NCBI GenBank assembly: GCA_023213315.1
Contig: JAKCPI010005104.1
Location: forward strand, 1-64,000
Origin: Euborellia annulipes
Lineage: Eukaryota; Arthropoda; Insecta; Dermaptera; Anisolabididae
DNA: 64,000 bases
Direction: 5' to 3'
A model generated the notes under the pieces. It was not told where the DNA came from, ran no database searches, and saw only the letters and a program-made list of their open reading frames with translations. A program made the translations under genes and the position numbers. Below are positions 1-11,499 of this stretch, piece after piece (position 1 is the first letter of the stretch; each line of letters begins with the position of its first letter).

Positions 1-170
1 ATAGGCTAAGAGAAAGTAAAAATTATATGTAGGCCTTTAATTGAACAATCACTACTTTGATAATGGTAAATGAAATTTACTAGAGTATAGAAAAAAGATC
101 TAAATAAGAAATTATATATAATATTTAAGATATTATATACATCGCGTAGGTAAGCCGCGAAACGGAGATT

Positions 171-391
171 TATATAATTAGATATTACTTCATGTACCCG
201 AAAAAAGATATAAGGGTGTGCCGCCGGGAGTTGAACCACGGATCCACCGATTTGCGCTCAGTGTGCCCTTACCACTAGACCACAGCACGGCATTCGGGTA
301 TATGAACTCAGTTGGAAAGCAAATTTAGCCATCGGGAGGAATGGACCCGGATTTGGCGCCGACATCGAAATGAAGTAATATCTAATTATAT
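171..391. repeat. Foldback element around a tRNA-like sequence
   Basis: Arms of about 22 bp (171-194 and 371-391, TAATTAGATATTACTTCAT and its complement) enclose a minus-strand tRNA-like segment at about 219-297. That segment has A-box-like TGGTCTAGTGGTAAGGGC, a five-pair anticodon-type stem with GCA in the loop, and B-box GTGGTTCAACTCC. Position 33 is C rather than T and the acceptor stem has wobble pairs, so it is a tRNA-derived repeat rather than a working tRNA-Cys. Confidence 0.6.
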
Positions 392-428
392 AGAAAAAAG
401 ATCCGCCTTTTGATAAAAAAGATAATAA

Positions 429-1317
429 TTAACAATTTACCGGTTTATCATCAGTAAGTAATTCTGCGAGTGCTTCCACAGTGGCGGTCGTCGTATTCGA
501 TGTTGGCAAAGTGTCGCAATTGCCTGTCGAATCACACGCTGATCCGCCAAACATTCTTTCCAATTCAGATTCGACTTCGCTTGCGGGTACAGGAGCGATA
601 TCACTCGGAGTTGCAACCCTATAAACATCATAAACATAAAAGGATTTACCCTATATATTATTTTATTTATTATCTTAGTAATTAGTAATTTATTATACAA
701 TAATAATTAAGAGTGGCTTTATAAAATTAAAAATCTAGTTCCGGGTTGACAGAGTTGAAGTTCAGTCTTTTTTTTTTTATCAAAAAAAGAAAGAAATACA
801 CCAGTAACGTGACTATAAGGTGACTAGATTTTAACATTGGTAAAGTAGGACACCAATGACCGGAGGGGGGGGGGGTTCTTGATTAAAAATTTGGTCTCTA
901 TGGAAGAACAAAAAATTTTCATAGAACCCAAAAATATTGTAGTATTGTAATATATTTTTTTTAATATAACATAAGTACAAATTACAAATATTATACATTA
1001 AAAAAAATAATATATGGTATTATTTTTTCTTTGACACATTTCTTATTTAAGTGATTTTTTTTTAGTAGATTGCTGTCAAAAAAATATATAAAGGTTTGGG
1101 CTGGATGTTGGGATTGGTAAGTAGGAGAAAAGACCAGAGCCTGTTTATCCACTATACACACAATTTTTTTGAAAATATTTGGGGTTCAAAAACCCCCCCC
1201 TCAAACAACCACCAAAAAATTTTTTTTTGCACATGTTGGGGGGGGTGTTTTTTTCCCAAAAAATTTATATAAAGAGGGGGGGTTGGAAGGGAAAAGGTAT
1301 TGGTTTTTTTTTCTCTT

Positions 1318-1356
<39 letters not shown>

Positions 1357-4300
1357 AAAAATAGCCGAAAACCTAATATTCCCTTCCATTGTCCCGCCGT
1401 TCCCTAGTTTGTCGTCCATTCTTTCCAAAAACCGGAACCCTTTTAGAACACCACGGGACGAGGGACAAATTGTTAAAAATTGGGACTGTCCGCCGAAAGC
1501 GGAAGTCTGGTCACATTATTTAAGTAGTACTACACGAATTTTCCCAAAGATGACGTAGTGGATCCTGGAAATAGTAAATATTTGAAATTTGAAAAAAATT
1601 GTTAGAGCCGTTTTTGAAAAATAAAGTCCTTACCCATTAATAAGAGGGTAGAAATGAGAAATGCAGCTAAGGTTATTTTTTTATTTATTTAGGTTATTTT
1701 TTTATTTATTTAATTTTAGTATATAGTAATTCAAACAGCTGACCTTTCCGGGTTCAATGTTTGATCCATCTTCAGAGCTCATTTTTATTTATGTACCTGG
1801 TCATCTCATACTTTGTATATATTTTATATAAGAGTTGTTCAACAAAGTATAAAATCCACTAAGGCACTTTCATAATGACTTTTCGCCAGCTCTCAGGAGG
1901 GTTCAAACACGAAATCGAAATGTCAGCTGTGTGAATTAAATAAATAAAGAAATAACCTAAATAAATAAAGAAAATAATTGATTTTTGAATTTGAAATAAA
2001 ATCGTTAGAGCAAATTTTGAGAAACTGAAAAAGTACATCAACCTCTTAGCTCAATTCCTTTATGCTTAAAATTGAACACACACCCACTCACAGACAGACT
2101 ATGTCGCGAAAACCAGTTTTTTGGACTTAGGGGTCCTCAAAAAGTGTATACCCATCAAAATCTCGACATGAAACCAATACTTTCTCTTTCTCTATATATA
2201 TATACATGTATATAACTGTTATATATTAAAATATACATATAAGTAAGAGAAAGTAAAAAAAAAAACAATCATACATTGTTGTTTAATGGTACAAGACCCC
2301 CCCTCCATCTTGTCCCAGAGGTTAGAAATGTTGACAGACGTCAACAAGCCAAATCTACAAGCAAAGGGGAGTATAAAGAAGGGGAGAAATTAAATAATAA
2401 GGACCACTATGATTATGTATGAACATTATATAGATCTACCTAAGTTCTGTCGATGGATTGGATTCAGATTTGAATACTTTTTCTTCGTTTATCTCTTCGG
2501 AGGATGTCGTTGTCATATTTGACATTTCTTCTTGTTGCGTAACTTCGCTTGTTTCTGTTTTCGGTGGCGATTTCACTTTTTCCTCGGGATTTTCTTTAAC
2601 TTCTTCCTTTTGTTCTTCTTTTATTATTGAATCTGGTTCATCTTTTATTTCAGGTTCCTCTTTTATTTCATCCAATCGATCTGGAGATTTTTTAACGTTT
2701 TCCGAATTCTCCACAATTGGCGTATCCGAAGACTCTGTTATATTATCGGGATCGTCTTTTGAAAGTCGTATTGGTTTATCAAGTTTGCGCTTTCGCCGTT
2801 GAGGCTCATCGCCTCCCCTAAAAAAGATTTATATAATTTACTAATTATTTTGAATTCATCTGATTTCTAAGGCTTTTTCCACCTCCATTTACTAAAATTT
2901 GATAATAATATTAATAATATAATAATATTTAACAAAAACTGTTGTGACTGGTCGCAGAGCACACAACTTTCTTTTACCTTCATTAATTGAAAGTTGTGTT
3001 CTGTGCATGTCACATCTGATTTTTTGTTTGCAGCAGTACGGTATATTTGAATTCAAGATGTGAAATTTATCAATTTAATAAAATATTAGTGGGCCTGGCA
3101 ACGATGTAGAGCAACAGTCATTGCTGTAAAGCGATGCGAAGTGCAGCGAAACCACCGATGGGTGACCCAGAGGAATCAGCACATTGAACGTCCCCCGGAA
3201 GCCATCGGTGCATTGTATTTAAAATATATATATATATTAATAAATTCAACCCCTAAATGGCCTTTGTAACCGAAATGGCAATTTAAAAAAATATAATATT
3301 ACTGGAAGGCAGGTGCACCCAAAAATTAGTCTCCGGATGCTCACAGAATACCGAGACGTTTCGGGTCAAATGTATTATTATTTATACATTTAATTTTTAA
3401 ATGTATCGCCCCCGTCTAACTATAACTAATTCTGGGCTATTTAAGAATCAACGACTGATGATGGAACAATAAATTTGTCCTGAAACGTCGCGTTATTCTG
3501 TGAACATCCAGGGGCTTGATGATGATGGAGTCATGAAAAAAACAAGATGAATGCAGCCAAATATTCTTTTATTTTAAATCTCGCCCTCAAGGCTGTCGGC
3601 TCTGAAGATGGCCTAGACCTCGAGCCGAAACGTCATCCGTAAGGGTGAGATTTAAAATAAAATAATATTTGGCTGCATTCGTCTTGTTTTTTTCATGACT
3701 CCATCATCATTAAGTCTACAGCCACAGATCTTTTTCGATTGAACATCAAGGCTTTTAATTTTTGGCTGCACCTGCCTTCCAGTATAATATTCACATCAAC
3801 TGCCATTTCTTCAAATCCTAATAATAAAATATGTATATTTTCTTATCATGGTAACTACCAGTATTTCTCCTGTCTTTCCTATGAAGTACAAGAGTAATGT
3901 GTGTCTGAAACAATTTTGAAGACAAAATGAGAATATACATTTTCAAGAGCATCTAAAAAATAATTGATTTATGAATTTTAATTAAAGTTGTTAGAGCGAA
4001 CTTTGAGAAAATAAAAAAAAAAACTGAAAAAGTACATGTCTAAAGTAGTAGTACTCTATGGACGATTTTATTTATAAGCTAAATTTTCAAGCCTCTATAG
4101 GATACCTAACTTAAATATAAAATTTCAACGTTGTAGCTCATTTCTTTAAAAACAGACACACTCAGACAGACCATTTTGCGAGACTTACTTTTTTAAACTC
4201 AGGGGATCTCAAAAAGTGTATATCCATCAAAATCTCCACTCTGAATTTTTAACATGAATTCAATACTTTCTCTCTCTATATATTAATAAATATAGGTAAA

Positions 4301-7300
4301 AGAAAGAAAAAACGAATTAATCTAAATCAAAGTAAATAAAAAAGGTCTTAGAAATTTGGAATTTAATTATTACTTAGAAAGAAATTTTAAAAAAATACCG
4401 AATCTGTGGGCTACTCCAGAATAAAAGTTTCTAAAATATAAAAGAATAATTTATTTTATTTACCCCGGTGGACTTTCATCGCTATAACAATCCTCAGCGG
4501 CAGCAGCAGCAGCGGCCGCAGCTGCCGCCGCAGCTGCAACATTAGGCACGATGACAGATGTTTCATTAGGCGCTTTTGATAAACTTTCAACAATCAAATG
4601 GACCCGTTTCGGTCTCTGTTTCTGACCGTTGACAGGTGAACTTGGTGGTTGAACAGGAGCTTCAGTGGCCGAATGCAAAGGAATTTGTATTGTCGGTGGC
4701 GGGATAGGCGTCATCGATGGCGCGGATGGTTCTTGTGTTATGGGTGGAGGCGATGGCGATGAGGCATTTACTGGTGGCGGCGAAGCAGGTACACCATTTG
4801 GTCGCCGAGTTGCCGTAGCCACAGATAAATCCTGTGGTGATGCCGAAGACGGTTGTGGAGGCGGAATCATAAACAGGCCAGCATGTGCTAGAGGTGGTTG
4901 TGGCCATGGCAGTCGAAGAGCGGGTTGTGTAGGTTGTGCTGGGAATTGTCCGCCACTCGGCATCACGGCTGCCGAAGACACGTTCGTCGGCGACGAGGGT
5001 GGACTCACACTTGTTTGTTTTCCACCTATAATAAAAAAAAAACAATTATTGATTACATTTTCTTAATTAAATAATTTAAAATAGAAATCAATAGAAGATA
5101 TATATATGTTATGTTAAATGTTAATCAGAAATTCAAAAATCAATAATAATGTAATGGGATAAAAAAATATCAATAAGATAACACTGATTTTAATAAATAA
5201 GAAATTATAAATAATCCCGTTCAAATTCGTGAAGAAAAATCATACAATTTAATATTTATTAATTTAGATAGCCGACCAAAGTTAGGGTGCCGCCAGGAGT
5301 CGAACCACGGATCCACCGAAACCGTCGCGGGTTACGTCGTTGGTATACGAGGTTACCACGCTAACCTCTACGCCAAGCCCTGAGGGCGAGTTCTGCTTCT
5401 TGAACTGTACACTTTCAGCTGGCGACTGTTGACTTTGCTTGGGGTCATGGCTTGCTTAATATCGATGGTGCCATAATGAGTTTTTTTTTTTTTTTAATCA
5501 TTCACACTTTTTTCTCATTCACTCTCACACTCACACACACATTCACACTGTCTTTTCGGCAACTCAGGAAATTTAAGACTTTGACGATAACCGTTATTGA
5601 ATAAATATACATATATGGGGTCCAGGCATTCTTATTTAAGCCATCTGGTATCCAATTGGCTTAAATAAAATCATCGGACTGCCTGGGGTCCGAACCCGCG
5701 ACGTTTGGTATACGAGGTTAGCACGCTAACCTCTACACCACGCCCCGAGGGCCCATTATGAGTTAAGCAGGGAGATTTGTCAATTGTATCAATAATACAT
5801 GTAAGTATATATTAAAAATGAATTTGTATATAACTATGTAAAAATATTATTAGGGCTAATGGAGCTCATAAGCTCTTTGCCCGCAGATAAATAAAGTTAT
5901 CTATCTATCTAATTTAAATAGCCGAATGCCGTGCTGTGGTGATTCAATTAATCTACTAATGGGGGTGGTATAGGTTGAATGTAAATAAAAAATGAGAGAT
6001 AATTAAAATTTGAGTTGAGAATTAAATGGCACATTTAGCGAAATTCAGGAGAGAGAGAAGACTGAAAAGAAAAGAATGGAGAGTAATGGAAGAGGAAATG
6101 GAGAATTACAAAAAAAAATATTTGGGCTTCTGGTGTAAATTTAACGATTATATATGGAGTATAGGACCCGCCCCACCCAATCAGATGTCTGTCAGCCAGA
6201 GATCAGCGAACATCTTGACTATCCGAGTGGGAAGGAGGGCGAAGAACTACTAACGCACAAACCATCCACCACTTCATAAGGAACAAACCACCACTTCATA
6301 AAACACATCTCAAAGGAAAATACTAGGCTTGGATTGATCCAATAACACTTTGACTTGGGAAGACGAGTTAGGGAGTAGGCAGATTGTGGCCCCGAGGCAG
6401 TGGGGTAATGTACACCCCCGCAAAGCCCGCGGGCTGGGCCGTGCGGGCAAAAAGCTAAACTGATTTTGACGGTAGGGCGATTCCTCCCAAATAAGGTAAA
6501 AAGATTTTCACGGGAAGAGAAAAAATTTCTAACAAGGCAGCAAAAATTTCGTTTCCCTCAAAAAAGAAAAAAAATTTTTCAGCAAGGTGGCAAAAATTTT
6601 CCAGGAGTCGCCAAAATTTCCTTTCCCAAAAAAAAAGGGTAAAATGATTTTCAAGGTAAAAAAAATTTTCCGCAGGGCGGCAAAAAATTCGTTTTCGGCT
6701 CTGAATGGGGCCCGAAAAAAGGTTGCGCGGCGGGGCCCAGCTATAAAATACGTTACGCCAATGCCCCGAGAACAACTTCAACTAAACTAATCTCTCAGAG
6801 GCAAATCCAAACCTCTAGATCTGGGGACCAATAAGAGTGTGACCCAAGGGCGGGTCCAGAGGTGTTTCTCGGGGGGGGGGGGGGATAATCTGGTGAGACT
6901 CGTCGCACAGCACACAATTTTTCTTAATTTCGGCAATTTAAAGGCGCATTCTGTACTTGTTTGCCAGAATATAAATACAAATCAAATTTTTAAGTATTAA
7001 TTTTTAAAATTTTACATTAAAAATAAATTTTTTTCGAAAAAAAAAAGTATTTTTTTTCAAATCTCGGGAGGGGTAATTACCCCCTTTACCCCCCCCCTTG
7101 TATCCGCCCTTGGTGTGACCCAGAAAACAAATCACTTCCATCATTACAAAAGGAAATCCGATATGTCGAGTGAATCTCAACAACCAACGAGACTTAACCC
7201 GATTTATGAGATTTGTTAGGTCTTAAAGAAAATATAGACAATAAATGAAATTGTTAAAAATACAATGGGGCTGTGATTATAGACATATAATCGAATCTAT

Positions 7301-10300
7301 TTACGCTGTAGGGATTGGAGTTTGAGGATGTGCAGAATAGGGCATTGTGGAGAGGGAAAATAAAAATGAGCGACCCCTAGAAAAAAAAAAAAAATAGGGA
7401 TAAGCCACAGCGAAAGAAGAAGAATCTATTTACGCTGTATCGATGGCGTAGTTTTAATAAATGTTGGAATTTGCTTTAAGTTTTTTATTTTGTGCCTTAC
7501 AAATAAATGGTTTAGTAGTATAATATGAAAAATAATTTATAATTTGGTAAAGAAAATCAAAATGATTCATTTAAAATGATTCATTGATGCTATGTTGTAA
7601 CTCTTTAGTCAGTACAAAAAACTAAATAGATAATTTTCCTCATTTATTTTAATGTAATTATCTAGGAACACCGCACTGGGATTCTTTGGTCCGTAAAGTT
7701 GATGGAATTCTATGAATTTTAATGAAAATTGCGTTTGGAGAAAAAATCAAAAAATACAATTTTTTTGTATTAAAAATCTTGCTCCCGCCACCTTACTAGG
7801 CTACTTAAATTTTAATAATGGAAATTTTTGTTTTTTATTCAACCACAATTTTGATGATGATTTGTTTTGATCTTTTTTTGTGATATAATTTTTCAGATAT
7901 TAAATATTTCATTAAGGAAAAAAAAGTTAATTAATCAATCAATAGTCCCTGATCCCTTAATAACTTATTATTTATTTTATTATTTAAGATATGTTTTTTT
8001 ACCCAGTTATATATATGACAGGAAGTACTGAATATCTTTCTAATTGATTTCATTGAAATGAAGAACACTGGGATGGATGATTTTTATAAGATAAAATGAA
8101 TTAGGCCCTGAGTCACCTTGAACTTATGATTCGAAAGTTCTTTAATCACCTAGGCTATTCGGTTACTTCATGGATTAGTTAACAATTTAAAACTCACTTT
8201 ATTCTATTATCCTTAAAATTGAAAAAATGCATTTAAATCTGATACTAATTACAAACAAATTCGCAAATAAATTGTTAAAAACAATACTTTGTTTAGATTT
8301 TATATAATGAAATGTGTAATTTTAATTATATTTGTCTTTAGTAATTTGAAATTTGACCCTTAAATGAATATTATTATATAGTCGGCCGTCAAAATGATTT
8401 ATTTTCCTTTAATTAAAGTAACAAAATACTATAATTTTAGAATAAATATCAGAGTTTATCGATTTCTGGATTATACGGACATCAGAATTACTCCCTAATT
8501 TTCTTTCTTGTTTTGTATGCCACGACAGAATTTTTTATAATGCGATGCATCGTCAGAAATGGAAAAATGAAGGTAACATCCCTTCCATATGGCTTGGCAC
8601 AGCATCTCTTCCTTTAAATATGCCTAATTTCGGAGAGATGTATTCCTCTGTTTCCACCTAAGAAATTAATTTGTGGCAAAAGAATGTAATAAAATAAATT
8701 TTTTTAAAGAACCAGCTGTTTCTTAGGGACCACCAATTTACTTTATTTTCCAAATATTTATATCAATCTCTTCTTAGCCATTCCAAGTAACCCTTCGTAA
8801 TTTTGTAATGATTGAAAATATAAAATAAGAAATATATATATATATATAGTATGTAAGGGCAGGTGAATAGCTGTAAATGTAGTAGGATAAATAAAAAGGC
8901 TAAGCAGTTATGTTATTTTCTTTATTGCATTTAAATCCACAACGACGTTTCGGTCGACTATGCTAGAGTTCAGCCATGAAGATGATTACATAGTCGACCG
9001 AAATGTTACTGTGGGTTTGAATGCAATAAAGAAATAATCATAGCTGCTTAGCCTTTGTATTTATCCAGCCAAATATAGATATAGGCATACGACAAATCTA
9101 TTTATTTCAGTCATGTGTTTATTTAATTTCCAAATTTCATCGATTTTAAAAGAATCTGAGTGAGTTTTTTTTTAAAATATAAACTTAACCCACCAAATCA
9201 TTCCGCTAAATTAAATTGACAACATTTAATATGAAAAAGTACATGACGATTCGGCAAATGTTCGTCAAAAGAAAATAATTCTTATGAATATATTACCAAT
9301 TAATAATTTAAATATAACGTAAAATTAAAAATTTGCTTAACATTTTCTTCGGGAAACACTGGCTCAACCACGTTTGTGGGAAACCCCCCTCCTCCCTATG
9401 ATTGGAAAAAAACATGACTTTTTGGTCTTTTAATTTAAAAAAATGTTTGTAGCCAAAGAGACAACAAAAGTTATTTGTGGGTCTTAGGCTAAATCATGTT
9501 TAGAAAAAAAAATACTTCATATATGGATAAGAGAAAGTAAAAATAAATAAAATAGTGAATATACGTATATTTGGTTTTTATATAGTATAATTATATACTA
9601 TAATTTTTAAAATATTTTTTATTATCCAAATATTTATTTTTTAAAATGTGTAGTTACGAGTAATTGAAGTTATTATTAGATATTGTGCGAATGACCTTTG
9701 AATGTAATAACAGATACGTGACAAATAAAGGTGTTTAGAAAAGTAACAGAAAAACATATGCTTGCTTTATTATTTCATGTGGAATTCTTTAAGATATGTA
9801 AAAGAAATTGAATAGAAGTAAATAGGAAACTATGGTAGTCATTTTTTTAAATTTAAAGTGGGGAATTTAATGTACAGTGAGAGTCAAAGTTAGAGCATAC
9901 TCATTTGAATATTTCATTGTTTTTATAAAAGAAAATGGAATCCTTATTGGAATTTTTGTTTCCATTAAAAATTTTTTATATTTTTCTAAAAACAGTGAAA
10001 TAATCACATAAGAAAACGAAAAGATGTGCTTTAACTCACTGTATCCTGAGTTTATTTAGACAAACCATTTGTATATAATTATATATAGAATGCAATCAGA
10101 CCATTTGACAAATAAAAACAAAATTTTTTATTACTAAGTTAGGTCAAAACCGGTAATGTCTTGTAAAAGTAAGTTAATATCTACAGCCTTTCTTTAAGGT
10201 GGTTACTCGTGGTACTCTGATTTTTGCGTATACAACCATTGACGTGTAAAATTTTCATTCCAAGAACCAGACAAATGAGAGATTTTTATTGGAATCTATG

Positions 10301-11477
10301 TTGATTTGTATATATATATTTAAGATTTCATTTTTAATTGACAGGCCCTGAGGATGGCTTATTGCCGAAACTGAAATATGTACACAGTTGGCCAAAAATA
10401 AAAAAAATAAAAAAACAAATAATTCAACTATACAGTTGTGTTTTAAGAAAATTTATTTCAAACACCAACTTGAAATAAGAGAAAGTAAAAATAGCAACGC
10501 TGTTCGACGAGTACCACCTTAAAGAAAGGCTGTATGATTAATCTCGTCCTCTCTCAGTTCAAAAAAGTTAATATATACTTATTTCTCATATAAACAAAAT
10601 TCTTCGTCATTTAAGACATACAATATATGAACAATATACAATTTGAGGAAGAAAATATTGAATCCTCAAAAATGATGGTTAGACAATAAATTTGATGAGA
10701 GATGTATGGACATTAATAAAGAATCTAGAAGATTTAATATTGAATGTTATGGTTTCGCATCTATGATGAGTGCAGAACAATGTTCTTTTTGGCTTATATG
10801 TTTCTAACAAATAAGTCAAAAGAAACTTGTTCTAAGAAGAAAAATCGGTTTTTAAATTATTTGCAGTTTGACATATATGTAAATATATATATATCAATTA
10901 CTTTCAAACCAAGAGGCAAAATAACAATTTTTGCCTATAATAGGCCATGCGGAAGAGAAATGAAAAATCAAAATAACATAAATTTTAGCTTTTTACAAAA
11001 TTGCTCAATCATTTTGTGTGAGCAAATTTTTTAAATCGTAACTAGGTGAGTGATATAAAAAATTTTTAAACCAAAGTTGCTCAAAATAATCACTACAAAA
11101 AGTTTATTTGTTGGAATTACTTTTATAAAAATTGAGGAGAGATTTTGATTTTTCCCATTTGAACTTAAAAAAATGAACTATCATTTCCGCTCGATCAAGT
11201 GATGCCAAAAAAGTGATTGCCTTTCTTTTTTTACTGTTTTGGTAAAGAAACAATAAACTATAATATTTCTATTATTAATTAAACAGAAAAGAAAAAATAT
11301 CGTGTCATTCTTGGCACCACTTTTTTAAAGAAAGACACGTGAGTTGTTAATAGTGTTAGTGATATAGAGTAAAAGTGGATATATTTTGAGTGAAAGACCT
11401 TTAGCCGGTGCAGCATAATGAGAGGCCGAGGTAGCTGTATAGTTGGCTGGTTCCAGGTTCTCTTCAAGGCTACTCAT
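429..11477 (-). CDS. Unrecognised proline-rich, disordered nuclear-type protein (possible transcriptional co-regulator)
   Basis: Four exons join in frame: 11477-11399, 5025-4464, 2817-2440 and 618-429 (TAA at 431-429), giving about 402 residues. The three downstream exons have good AG/GT borders and compatible phases (1, 2, 2). Exon 1 is less sure: its phase fits and its codons look coding, but the frame stays open a little upstream, so 11495 could instead be an acceptor. Visible parts: a Pro/Ser/Gln-rich stretch (about residues 33-180), a PQDLS motif near residues 90-94 that matches the PxDLS ligand of CtBP corepressors, a run of about 14 alanines, a basic RRKRK cluster likely to act as a nuclear localisation signal, then a long Glu/Lys-rich acidic segment with repeated IKEEPE-like units (SUMO-site-like), and a C-terminal tail with LERMFGG. 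No folded domain is seen. A nuclear adaptor or corepressor is inference; I do not recognise the family. Confidence 0.6.
850..1600. other. Low-complexity intronic stretch with extreme homopolymers
   Basis: Part of intron 3 of the proline-rich gene. It holds a G run near 865, clustered runs of G, C, A and T from 1190 to 1320, and a poly-A of about 35 at 1318-1352. No coding signal is convincing: the frames open here are simply homopolymer translations. The density of long runs of all four bases in 150 bp is unlike the rest of the window and may reflect poor base calling. Confidence 0.5.
2046..2262 (-). repeat. Family A element, truncated copy
   Basis: Matches the 5' part of family A in reverse: the segment with GTCGCGAAAACCA (about 2103), the CATCAAAATCTCGACATG stretch, the ACTTTCTCT/TATATA border and the terminal AAGAGAAAGTAAAAA. 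The hairpin end is missing here. Confidence 0.7.
2938..3026. repeat. Family A terminal hairpin, solo
   Basis: Imperfect palindrome with GCACACAACTTTC at about 2958 and GAAAGTTGTGTTCTGTGC at about 2988-3005, the same hairpin that closes the full family A copies at 14.6 and 23.8 kb, but here without the body of the element. Confidence 0.7.
3300..3784. mobile_element. Foldback element carrying the CTGATGATGG/GAAACGTC core, interrupted by a second foldback
   Basis: Left arm 3301-3370 and right arm 3476-3518 plus 3740-3784 are complementary: ACTGGAAGGCAGGTGCA at the left end against TGCACCTGCCTTCCAGT at the right end. The right arm is split by the insertion at 3519-3720. The core reads CTGATGATGG at 3454 and GAAACGTCG at 3482, with the complement of the core (CGAGACGTTTCGGG) in the left arm. 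Confidence 0.75.
3519..3720. mobile_element. Inner foldback element with CTGAAGATGG..GCCGAAACGTC core
   Basis: Terminal arms from ATGATGATGGAGTCATGA to its complement, about 70 bp each, nearly perfect. The unpaired middle holds CTGAAGATGG (3602) and GCCGAAACGTC (3624-3634). It sits inside the right arm of the element at 3300-3784 and so inserted later. A related element lies at 26281-26592. Confidence 0.75.
3835..4312 (-). repeat. Family A element, diverged copy without hairpin
   Basis: Reverse copy of the family A body: ATGAAGTACAAGAGTAA, the AAAATGAGAATATACATTTT stretch, the AAAAAGTACATG segment, CTCAGACAGACCAT and the terminal ACTTTCTCTCTCTATATA. Several small deletions. Confidence 0.7.
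5270..5470 (-). repeat. tRNA-derived SINE remnant, composite
   Basis: Reverse-strand B-box-like GGAGTCGAACCACGG at about 5291 followed by GGTATACGAGG and CACGCTAACCTCTACGCCA, the A-box region of the SINE at 5481-5752. It looks like two tRNA heads joined together and is directly followed by the complete SINE. Confidence 0.6.
5481..5752 (-). mobile_element. tRNA-derived SINE, full copy with target duplication
   Basis: About 272 bp. Head (minus strand) GCCCTCGGGGCGTGG, A-box region GTAGAGGTTAGCGTGCTAA, B-box GGGTTCGGACCCC; body with a TTTAAGCCAATTGG segment; GTGTGTGAGTGTGAATGAG tail and poly-A. Flanked by CCATAATGAG (5471-5480) and CCATTATGAG (5753-5762), a 10-bp target duplication with one change. 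Same family as 16767-17039. Confidence 0.88.
6026..6253 (+). other. 75-codon basic reading frame, uncertain
   Basis: Begins MAHLAKFRRERRLKRKEWR and is rich in Arg, Lys and Glu. There are no clear splice signals around it, it lies in an intron on the opposite strand, and the flanks are repeats. I do not recognise it; a transposon or pseudogene fragment is as likely as a gene. Confidence 0.15.
6440..6760. repeat. Degenerate tandem of GGCGGCAAAATTTT-like units
   Basis: Four or more repeats of about 70 bp with GCGGCAAAAATT or GTGGCAAAAATTTTC, each followed by A-rich runs. A similar stretch is inside the hAT-like MITE at 36428-36636, so this is probably an expanded MITE interior. Confidence 0.5.
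6845..7112. mobile_element. hAT-like MITE with 8-bp target duplication
   Basis: Ends CAAGGGCGGGTCC and GTATCCGCCCTTG form the inverted repeat. Direct 8-bp repeats GTGTGACC flank it at 6837-6844 and 7113-7120, as expected for hAT transposition. A family A type hairpin (CACAGCACACAA .. about 6915-6960) lies inside. Confidence 0.88.
7113..8880. other. AT-rich intronic stretch, nothing recognised
   Basis: Within intron 1 of the proline-rich gene. Apart from A/T microsatellites I see no gene, RNA or clear repeat. A minus-strand open stretch at about 8659-8560 follows an acceptor-like CTTAG and could be an extra exon, but no donor or matching phase supports it. Confidence 0.4.
8884..9067. mobile_element. 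Foldback element with GAAGATGATT..ACCGAAATG core
   Basis: Arms of about 57 bp (8884-8940 and 9010-9067), with AAGGCTAAGCAGTTATG and TGCATTTAAATCCAC mirrored on the right. Between them are TCGACTATG and its complement and the core ATGAAGATGATTACA .. CGACCGAAATG. Confidence 0.7.
9873..10042. mobile_element. MITE with ATTTCATTGTTTTTATAAAA inverted repeats (diverged)
   Basis: Ends TACAGTGAGAGTC and TAACTCACTGTA; arms contain ATATTTCATTGTTTTTA and its complement. Same family as 42371-42576 and 51804-52010 but more diverged. Confidence 0.65.
10182..10533. mobile_element. Foldback element with CTGAGGATGGC..GCCGAAAC core
   Basis: Terminal arms TACAGCCTTTCTTTAAGGTGG and its complement, followed by CTCGTGGTAC against GTACCACC. 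The centre holds CTGAGGATGGCTTATTGCC directly before GAAAC (10348-10372), the shortest and cleanest hairpin of this core in the window. A solo AAGAGAAAGTAAAAA lies at about 10476. Confidence 0.7.
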
Positions 11478-11499
11478 AGCGCCAACATGTTCAAGCTGC

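Noticed and set aside
219..297. Functional tRNA-Cys (GCA anticodon) on the minus strand
   Set aside because: Position 33 is C, the acceptor stem needs two wobble pairs and the D-arm is poor. It lies in a foldback element, so it is called a tRNA-derived repeat.
1169..1558. 129-codon plus-strand reading frame
   Set aside because: Its translation is mostly poly-Lys and poly-Phe from homopolymers, with no splice or homology support.
3602..3652. Active hammerhead ribozyme at the CTGAAGA .. GAAAC core
   Set aside because: The copy at 3602 can form a short helix III with a following CGTA, but helix I does not join the core directly, an extra base precedes helix II, and other copies (10348, 14930, 31632) lack helix III. 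The match is kept only as a hypothesis.
4662..5066. Glycine-rich plus-strand frame and an alternative minus frame
   Set aside because: Shadows of the proline-rich exon 5025-4464, which alone splices in frame with its neighbours.
6026..6253. Gene for a small basic protein
   Set aside because: No splice signals, no recognised domain, repeat-rich surroundings; listed only as an uncertain frame.
8560..8659. Extra minus-strand exon in intron 1 of the proline-rich gene
   Set aside because: An acceptor-like site is followed by an open stretch (VETEEYISPKLGIFKGRD), but no donor gives the needed phase, while exon 1 and exon 2 join directly in frame without it.
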